A stretch of 19,677 bases of DNA, from contig JAJCYK010000280.1 in assembly GCA_029262935.1 (NCBI GenBank), forward strand, positions 1-19,677, read 5' to 3'. Shown here in pieces: positions 8,323 through 15,500 of this stretch. Source of the DNA: Cytophagales bacterium. Lineage in GTDB: Bacteria > Bacteroidota > Bacteroidia > Cytophagales > Cyclobacteriaceae. A program made the position numbers and the translations under genes. How positions within the stretch are numbered: the first letter of the stretch is position 1; each line of letters opens with the position of its first letter. The notes under the pieces are model-generated. The model saw only the letters and a list, made by a program, of their open reading frames with translations. It was not told the origin of the DNA and did no database searches.

Positions 8323-10638
8323 GTGCAATACATCCGATATTTATATTCCAGATTTTCTTCGTTTTACCAGCAAAATCACTGGTTTCGTATATTCTTAAGG
8401 TCATGCCTGGGACTAGGAGTGGTGGCGATCCTTGTGGTCGTAGTATTTTACTATGCAGTAGCTTGGGGTTCTTTTGGTAAAATACCTGACCGTGAATCAA
8501 TTCAGAGTTATCAGAACGATACCGCTTCGGAAGTGTACTCAGTGGATAGTGTTTTGATTGGAAAATACTTCTTACAAGAGCGCACCAATGTTGCTTTTGA
8601 GGACCTACCCAATCATTTGATTGAAGCTCTCATTGCCACTGAAGATGTGCGTTTCTACCAACATCAGGGCGTTGACTACAGAAGTTTATTTAGGGTAGCT
8701 ATTAAATCACTACTACTTCAAGATCAAAGCTCCGGGGGGGGAAGTACTATTACTCAACAATTAGCAAAAAACATATTTCCTCGTGAAGGTACGGGCTCTT
8801 TTAATTTAGCAATTAATAAAGTAAAAGAAATGATCGTTGCAAGGCGGATAGAGGAGGTTTATACTAAATCAGAAATCTTAGCTTTGTATTTTAATACTGT
8901 GAGTTTTGGCTATAACGCCTTTGGTATAGAAACTGCATCAAAACGATTTTTTAACAAACCCCCAAATTTACTCACCATTCAAGAGTCAGCAGTGCTGGTA
9001 GGGATGTTAAAAGCAACCACCCTTTATAACCCTTACCGCAACCCAAAAAGAGCGGAAACAAGGAGAAATCTTGTATTTCATCAGATGATGAAATACCAAT
9101 TTCTGAATACCGCCAATTTTGATTCCCTCAAAACCTTGCCCATGGAGATCAACTTTACTTCTACTACCCACAATGAAGGGACAGCCACATATTTTAGAGA
9201 ATATTTGCGGGCGGAAATTCAAAAATGGGCTAAAGAACAAACGACCGAAGAGGGCGATCCAGTGAACCTGTATACGGACGGTTTGAAAATCTACACTACC
9301 ATCCATTCTAAAATGCAACAGTATGCTGAAGAATCAGTCGAACAGCACATGACTGAGCTACAGCAAGTGTTTTACAAACATTGGGGCAAAACCCGGCCCT
9401 GGCACAAAAACCCACGTACTTTACTTAATGCCATTCGCAAAACCCCCAGGTATCAAAACCTAAAATCTCAAGGCATGCAAGAGTCTGAGATTCAAGAAAT
9501 ATTTAAAAAGCCCTATACCATGAAAGTGTTTACCTGGGAAGGCGAAAAAGAAATGGAATTATCACCCTTAGATTCCATTAGACACTATCTGTATTTTTTA
9601 AACGCCGGCTTTATGGCAATGGATCCGCAGAATGGCGCAGTCCGAGCTTGGGTTGGGGGTATTAATCACAAGTACTTTAAATACGATCATGTAAACGTCA
9701 ATACCAAAAGGCAGGTAGGTTCGGTCTTCAAGCCCATTGTTTATGCAGCTGCTTTGGAGAGCGGCGTAAAGCCTTGTGACTTTGTTAGCTCCAAACGCAT
9801 CACCTATACCAATTTCGATGACTGGTCTCCTGGAAATGCCGACGACAATTACCAAGGATATTACTCTGTCAAAGGAGCACTAGCACAGTCGGTAAATACA
9901 GTTTCCGTCAAAGTGCTTAAGCGTACCAGCATAAGTCGTGCGATAGAAATGGCACGTATTATGGGAATTTCCAATGAAATACCAGAAGTGCCGTCAATTG
10001 CATTAGGAACTCCAAACATTTCACTCTTTGAAATGGTTGGAGCTTTTGGGTCTTTTGCCAACCAAGGAAATAGCGTAAAGCCAAGATACCTAAGCAAGAT
10101 TGTGAATCAGCAGGGAAATGTATTGGCGGATTTCGAAGTTAAAGTTACTTCCCAAAAAGCGATGTCAGCGAATACCGCTACCATGATGTTGCATATGATG
10201 AAAAACGTAGTGGACAAAGGCACAGCCCAACGTTTAAGAAGTGTTTACAAATTAAAAAATGATATAGCTGGAAAAACAGGTACTACCCAAAGTCATGCCG
10301 ATGGATGGTTCATTGGGGTTACCCCCAAACTTGTTGCTGGAGCTTGGGTGGGTAGCGACGATCCAAACATCCATTTCAGGACCATTACTTACGGGCAAGG
10401 CGCAGCCATGGCTTTACCCATTTGGGCTTTATTTATGCAACGAGTAAATGCAGACAAAGAATTTGATGTAATCCGTAAATCCAAATTTCCTAGCCCCTCA
10501 AGCACGCAACAACAGGCAATGGATTGTGTGGATTATAAAGAAAGCAGAGATTTTCACTATCTTTTTCAACAGATCTTGGGAAATAGAAAAAAACGTCCGT
10601 TAAAACGAAAACAACGGAAACGTAACAGAAGATATTAG
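8323..10638 (+). CDS. mrcA: Class A penicillin-binding protein (PBP1A-type, bifunctional)
   Basis: Inner-membrane peptidoglycan synthase with a periplasmic glycosyltransferase (GT51) and a transpeptidase domain, 771 aa. One TM helix (about 27-47) follows a short cytoplasmic N-terminus. The GT51 motifs are EDVRFYQHQG with Glu107, GGGSTITQQLAKN, and KVKEMIVARRIEE with the second Glu near 169. The transpeptidase motifs are SVFK with nucleophile Ser467, SVN at Ser523-Asn525, and KTGT at Lys651-Thr654. Both activities look intact. The start is GTG at 8323: an in-frame TAA lies at 8308-8310 and no ATG occurs before the TM helix. The C-terminus is a very basic tail (RKKRPLKRKQRKRNRRY). A run of eight G (8734-8741) encodes part of the GGGS motif. 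The stop overlaps that of the convergent gene. Confidence 0.95.
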   Translation: MQYIRYLYSRFSSFYQQNHWFRIFLRSCLGLGVVAILVVVVFYYAVAWGSFGKIPDRESIQSYQNDTASEVYSVDSVLIGKYFLQERTNVAFEDLPNHLIEALIATEDVRFYQHQGVDYRSLFRVAIKSLLLQDQSSGGGSTITQQLAKNIFPREGTGSFNLAINKVKEMIVARRIEEVYTKSEILALYFNTVSFGYNAFGIETASKRFFNKPPNLLTIQESAVLVGMLKATTLYNPYRNPKRAETRRNLVFHQMMKYQFLNTANFDSLKTLPMEINFTSTTHNEGTATYFREYLRAEIQKWAKEQTTEEGDPVNLYTDGLKIYTTIHSKMQQYAEESVEQHMTELQQVFYKHWGKTRPWHKNPRTLLNAIRKTPRYQNLKSQGMQESEIQEIFKKPYTMKVFTWEGEKEMELSPLDSIRHYLYFLNAGFMAMDPQNGAVRAWVGGINHKYFKYDHVNVNTKRQVGSVFKPIVYAAALESGVKPCDFVSSKRITYTNFDDWSPGNADDNYQGYYSVKGALAQSVNTVSVKVLKRTSISRAIEMARIMGISNEIPEVPSIALGTPNISLFEMVGAFGSFANQGNSVKPRYLSKIVNQQGNVLADFEVKVTSQKAMSANTATMMLHMMKNVVDKGTAQRLRSVYKLKNDIAGKTGTTQSHADGWFIGVTPKLVAGAWVGSDDPNIHFRTITYGQGAAMALPIWALFMQRVNADKEFDVIRKSKFPSPSSTQQQAMDCVDYKESRDFHYLFQQILGNRKKRPLKRKQRKRNRRY

Positions 10639-11108
10639 AAAGGCAGTTGATATCGCATCCCGGCATTAACGAACCACTGCCCGGTGGTACCAGTCACATA
10701 TTTAAATTCCGTAAAGGGCTGCAGGCTGTTTAAATCCAAAAAGCCCCCAACTCCTAAGTTTAGACCACCATAAGTGCCATAGGATATCAGATCACTGGCC
10801 TCTTGGATTTCCGTTTTGAATAAATGAATGCCAGTAAACACATAGGGTACCAACACTAAGTCCCAAGGAACCTCATAGTTAAAATCGATATTAATGACAC
10901 TAGGTTGCATGGCAATCTGTTCTTCAAAGAAGGTGGCATATGCCACCCTCACACCCCAGTGTCTAAATTGGTAACCGAGTTGAACTTGAGCACCCCATTG
11001 GTTGAGGTCAGTACCATAGGTGGCACTTGCCCCTAAATTGGCTTGCGCAGATAGTTGTAGGCTAAGTAATCCTATGACTAAGCTTAGTAGTGATTTCTTC
11101 ATTAACAT
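10635..11108 (-). CDS. Small outer-membrane beta-barrel protein
   Basis: 157 aa with a signal peptide (MKKSLLSLVIGLLSLQLSA, predicted cut before QAN). The mature part of about 135 aa consists of alternating polar/hydrophobic, aromatic- and glycine-rich strands (for example GAQVQLGYQF, WGVRVAYAT, LVPYVFTGIHL, GGLNLGVGGFL) and ends in Phe, the usual terminal residue recognised for barrel assembly. The size would suit an eight-strand barrel like OmpX/OmpW, but I cannot assign a family. The second Met (start at 11102, giving MKK) is an equally good or better start. It is last in the four-gene exported cluster, 32 bases after the pseudocaspase gene, so it may be its outer-membrane partner. Its TAA overlaps the PBP stop on the other strand. 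Confidence 0.75.
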   Translation of the reverse strand: MLMKKSLLSLVIGLLSLQLSAQANLGASATYGTDLNQWGAQVQLGYQFRHWGVRVAYATFFEEQIAMQPSVINIDFNYEVPWDLVLVPYVFTGIHLFKTEIQEASDLISYGTYGGLNLGVGGFLDLNSLQPFTEFKYVTGTTGQWFVNAGMRYQLPF

Positions 11109-11140
11109 AGTGACCCATAAGTGATGAAAATCGTTGGAAA

Positions 11141-12349
11141 TTAACGACCCTCCCTAGGCTGAAAAGTAAATCTGTTACCAGAATTATGATCCCCAAACTC
11201 TACATATATCGGTTTGGGATGCAACTTTTCGAATTCTTCGATTAATTCTAGCCAACTGAACTGATGACTCACCGGCTTGTTCATATAGGAAATAAATGCT
11301 TTGCTTAGAGGGGATCCATCCCCATAGCTAGCATTCCATTTATAGTCCTCCATTCCAGATAACAAACCGATCCTAGTGGTTCCAGTACGGTCTACTTGTG
11401 AAGGTCCAGGAGCGCCTTTTTTGACTATCAAAGGATGGTTCCTGGCCAAAGGTAGTGCCTCACCTCTGCCTTTAACAGCGTCCATCAGCATAAAGATATG
11501 AGGAACAGGTATGTTGTTCAATATTGACTGCAATACTTCATAGGAAAGGTAAGTAACATTTACCTTTTCTTCCTTTATACTATTTTTACATACTAAATGA
11601 CCCGTGCCCTGCTCAACATCATAAAACCCGTATCCAGCAAAGTAAACTAACAGTTGATCGTGAGGCCCGTAGTCCTTTTTGGCATATTCTTGAAGTTTAT
11701 CCAAAATATCAAAAGTGGTGGCATCACGTACCAAATCGATCTGAAACCCTTTGAATTCCAACTCGCGGGCGAGTCTCTCTGCGTCCCGAATAGGTCCATT
11801 TAAGTTGCTCCAGGCATTGTACTCATCAATACCAATTATTAAAGCGTAGTCTTTCCGTTGCGAGGGCTTTACCTGTACTTCAAGTTTACGTTTGTGCTGT
11901 AATGCTCCAAGTTCATTCTGAACCACCAAAACAATGTTGTTAGCCCCTTCTGCCAATACGATTGGTTGTTCAATCCAAGCATCAAATAGGTAGCCGGACG
12001 GTTGTGCGGGATCCTCGAAGCTATCGTAAGTTTTAATAATCTCGTCATTCAGTATAACTGTTACTTTTACTAAAGGAGATTGGGAGTTGATTCCTAATTT
12101 TAAGTTGGTGAATTCTTCCCTAAGGATTTCTTGATCATCGCTTGGATAAATCCACTTGATGGTAGGCTTTAGGGATTTTTCAACAGCTTTAGGATTATTT
12201 ACTTTTACATTTATACTAGTGCTTTTCCCAGATATCGTCTGTGCCAGAGAGGGCAAAGAAACTAAGCCTAGCAAACAAATAAAAATGCCAGATATTAATT
12301 TTGAAAAATTATTGTTTAACCACACGTTGGTAAATTGACTTTTGTCCAA
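11141..12349 (-). CDS. Secreted caspase-fold protein lacking the catalytic dyad (pseudocaspase)
   Basis: 402 aa. It has a signal peptide (hydrophobic core about 17-36, predicted cut before Gln37), an Ig-like beta domain (about 62-160, starting PTIKWIYPS), and then a peptidase C14/caspase p20 fold (about 165-300): YALIIGIDEYN, LNGPIRDAERLARELEFKGF, DQLLVYFAGYGFYD. A p10-like end follows (TRIGLLSGMEDY, GSPLSKAFISYM, and GNRFTFQP near the terminus). In active family members the two key motifs read GHG and D-x-C-x-SG. Here they are G-Tyr240-G and Asp290-Ala-Val292-Lys-Gly, so both catalytic His and Cys are missing while the fold motifs stay in frame. A scaffold or binding role is more likely than proteolysis. 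The start is uncertain: TTG at 12349 (after GGAGG) overlaps the adhesin gene by 41 bases; GTG at 12325 is an alternative. Confidence 0.82.
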   Translation of the reverse strand: MDKSQFTNVWLNNNFSKLISGIFICLLGLVSLPSLAQTISGKSTSINVKVNNPKAVEKSLKPTIKWIYPSDDQEILREEFTNLKLGINSQSPLVKVTVILNDEIIKTYDSFEDPAQPSGYLFDAWIEQPIVLAEGANNIVLVVQNELGALQHKRKLEVQVKPSQRKDYALIIGIDEYNAWSNLNGPIRDAERLARELEFKGFQIDLVRDATTFDILDKLQEYAKKDYGPHDQLLVYFAGYGFYDVEQGTGHLVCKNSIKEEKVNVTYLSYEVLQSILNNIPVPHIFMLMDAVKGRGEALPLARNHPLIVKKGAPGPSQVDRTGTTRIGLLSGMEDYKWNASYGDGSPLSKAFISYMNKPVSHQFSWLELIEEFEKLHPKPIYVEFGDHNSGNRFTFQPREGR

Positions 12350-12581
12350 ATACCTCCATTCTCAGAAGATATACTCCATTAGAAACAGCATTTCCGGATG
12401 AATTTGTTCCATCCCACTGCACTTTGTAAAATCCGGCATTTTGCCGGCCTTGTACCAGAACCTTAATTCTGCGTCCCCTTAAATCATAAACCGCCAAATT
12501 TACATCTTTAGATGCTTCTAAATCTGGCACCGAATATTCCACCTGCAATATATCAAAGAATGGATTAGGATACACTGCTGA
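12309..12581 (-). other. T9SS type A C-terminal sorting domain region
   Basis: This encodes the last 90 residues of the giant protein. It has the standard features of the T9SS C-terminal domain: YPNPF at its start, a central VYDLRGRRI beta strand, a Gly-Asn-rich turn (SSGNAVSNG), YLLRM, and a short basic end (RVVKQ). It is known as the secretion and anchoring signal in Bacteroidota. Confidence 0.88.
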
Positions 12582-15500
12582 TAAGCTCACATTTAAAGGA
12601 ATTAGCTGTTCTTCCAGGTAACTTGGCGATCCGTAAATCACCTGGAAAGTGTTAACTCCTGAATTGTCGAAAGAATATCCCGTAACGGATCTCATATCAA
12701 TTACGCGTTCCAAATCCTTGTGATACAGCCACATTTCCTGGTTCAATGGTATATCCATCACTCCTCCCCAATTTAGGTCTATAGTTGGGTGGTCTATATT
12801 AGAATCTACGGTAAAATCCCAGGTTTGGTTGCCTACTACTGGTACTATGTCGCGACTGAAGTTTGGTGCAAAATACTCCGAGTGCTTGAAGCTCAAATCC
12901 AAGTACTTAATAAATCTTGGTGGTCTAATTCGGTCAAAAATATCTTTGCTATTTTGTGCTGCGTACCGCATCCCAAATCCACCTAAATTATTAGAAAAAC
13001 TGTCAGCTCTTAGCTCGAATGAAACTACCCATTCCCCATCTTCCATAGTGGAAGGCCCGTTTACAGCATGTGTCCTACCTCCCTGAATAGCAGGGTCTTT
13101 TTCTAATGGCACCACTAGTGTAGCCAACTGCTCGGAAAATACAAATGCGCCTCCCAAGGTATTTAGTACATCAGATTCCCGGTAACCCCTTTCATAAGTG
13201 GTCAGCTGATTATCTACTCCTTCAATAATGGGATTGGATCCTAAAACGTCCGTCCATGATAAGTTAAAGGTGTACGGGTTGCCTATCAAATTCCACCCTG
13301 GTACTAATGAGTATTCATAATCAGCATCGTTTAACAATTCTGTAGTGCCGGTACCCGTGTCCACATCTGTAGGATCTTTAACAATAAGCCAATAACCCTG
13401 CCCTCGATTGATATTTGTCAGTCCAGATTGATATTCTATAACGCCTGTGCCACTATGTGAGAAAAGACGCCAGTTAGTTTGATCGTAACTACCCAAGTCG
13501 TCCTCGAAGGTATTGACGATACTGGACTGATCTAAATCCAAAGGCACTGAAACCAGGTTGTAACTATTTACATCCTCCCCGAAAACCAAGGACTCAAAAT
13601 CCAAGCCAGTATCAGGGTACTGAATGTAAGTAACCCCTAGCAAGTTGGCTGAATTTCCTGCTGCATCATTAGCTATGAATTCGTATTCGAAGCCCATTTC
13701 GTCAAACACTTCCTCGGTTACCGTGATGGCGAAATTATTAGAAGTAGAGGTTAAATCTCTCGTAACCCACCCATCCTTAGGAGCAGTGAGGCTTTTAAAA
13801 ATAAACAGTACCCGTTCTACCGCAAGGTCTCCTCCAATCTCTACGCTATAGGTCACACTTCCAGAATTGGCTATATGTAATCTTGGCAATGCTGAAGCTG
13901 TTATTGAAATGGGTTCGATGTCCGGATCTCGGATGGGTCCAATAGAGGCACTTTGTACCGGTCTACCCGGTGAAACTCCAGTTAGAGCTGCCGGGGTAAC
14001 TTCAAAAATGATACTTGTTCCTAAATCGTCCACTGTTAATCGATAGCTCTGATCCGTTGCTCCTACTATGGCCACTCCATCTCGTAACCAACGATACGTA
14101 GAGTTTCCTTCTGGGTCCATATCAGCATCAACATATGTATAGATGCCATTCAATTGCTGTCCCACTTCGGAGGTCCCTGCCACACTTATTGATGTGGCTA
14201 TGGGTACTGAATTAGCTGCAACAACCGGGCCAATCGGGGCACTTTGAACGGCGCTGCCCATGGATGCGCCTGAAGTTGCAATTGGCACTACTTCAAATAT
14301 CAATGTGGCACCTAAGTCTAAAACCGAAATAGTATAGGTTAGCGCTGTCTCACCGGGAATTGCGGTGTTATCTCTTAACCACCTATAGGTGCTGACTCCT
14401 TCTGGGTCACTATCCGCATCGTTGAATGTATATATGCCAGTGAGTACCTGACCAACTTCTGGGGACCCGCTAATACTTACATCTGTGGCAGACGGAATCG
14501 TATTGGCGGCACCAATAGGCCCTATTGCTGCACTCAATGCGGGGTTGCCTGGAGACACCCCTGAAATCGCTATTGGGGTAACTTCCAAGACAATAGTTGT
14601 ACCTTGATCTGCTGATTGTAGTGTATAGGTTAACCCAGTAGCTCCGGTAATGCTTGCCCCTTCTCTGAGCCATCTAAACGTGGTAGTCCCTTCAAGATCT
14701 CCATCGGAGTCACTATAAACATAACTCCCGGTCAAAGTAAATCCCACCTCGGTTGTACCAGTGATTTCCACCGAGTTCGCAACCGGGGGAGTATTTGCCG
14801 GCAATACAGGGCCGACTGCGGAGCTTTGAGAAGGGCTACCTGGAGAATCCCCTGACAAGGCTACTGGGAGTACTTCAAAACTAATATTCGATGCTTCGTC
14901 CTCAAGCTGTAAGGTATAGGTTTGGGCCGTAGCACTTCCTATGGGAATGCCATCTCTAAGCCAACGAAATGTTGAGGCTCCCTCCAAATCTCCATCCACA
15001 TCGCTGTAGGTGTAATTTCCTGTTAATACTTCGCCAACTTCCGGTGAACCAGATATGGACAAATCCGTTGCCACAGGTGGATCGTTTGACAACAAAATAG
15101 GGCCGACTTCAGCACTTTGCACAGGGCTTCCAGTGGTTGCTCCAGTCAGGGCTACTGGAGTGACCTCAAAAGCAACATTAGTGCCTACATCTGCTAGCAG
15201 TAATAAATAAGTTTGATTCGTGGCCCCAACAATCGCGGCACCGTCTCTAAGCCAACGAAATGTGGTGGTCCCCTCTAAATCGCCATCAGGATCTGTAAAA
15301 GTATAGCTCCCCGTGAGTAATTGACCATCCTCCGGTATTCCGTCGATGATAACTGCAGTGGCATTTGGAACCGAGTTTGCTGCACCGATGGGTCCTACAC
15401 CAGAACTTTCAACCGCGGTACCGTTCAAGACTCCTGACACGGCTACGGGTGTGACTTCAAAGGTAACAATGGCATTTTGGTCTGCAATCATCAAAGTATA

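Noticed and set aside
10635..11108. PorP/SprF-type T9SS partner
   Set aside because: The protein is far too short (about 135 mature residues) for that larger barrel family and lacks its recognisable motifs.
11141..12349. Catalytic residue loss as a sequencing or frameshift error
   Set aside because: The frame and flanking motifs are intact on both sides of Tyr240 and Val292. Converting GTT to a Cys codon needs two base changes, so a single read error does not explain it.
12789..13086. Plus-strand open frames inside the giant gene
   Set aside because: They lie opposite the conserved C-terminal region of the T9SS protein, have no recognisable domains and no start context.
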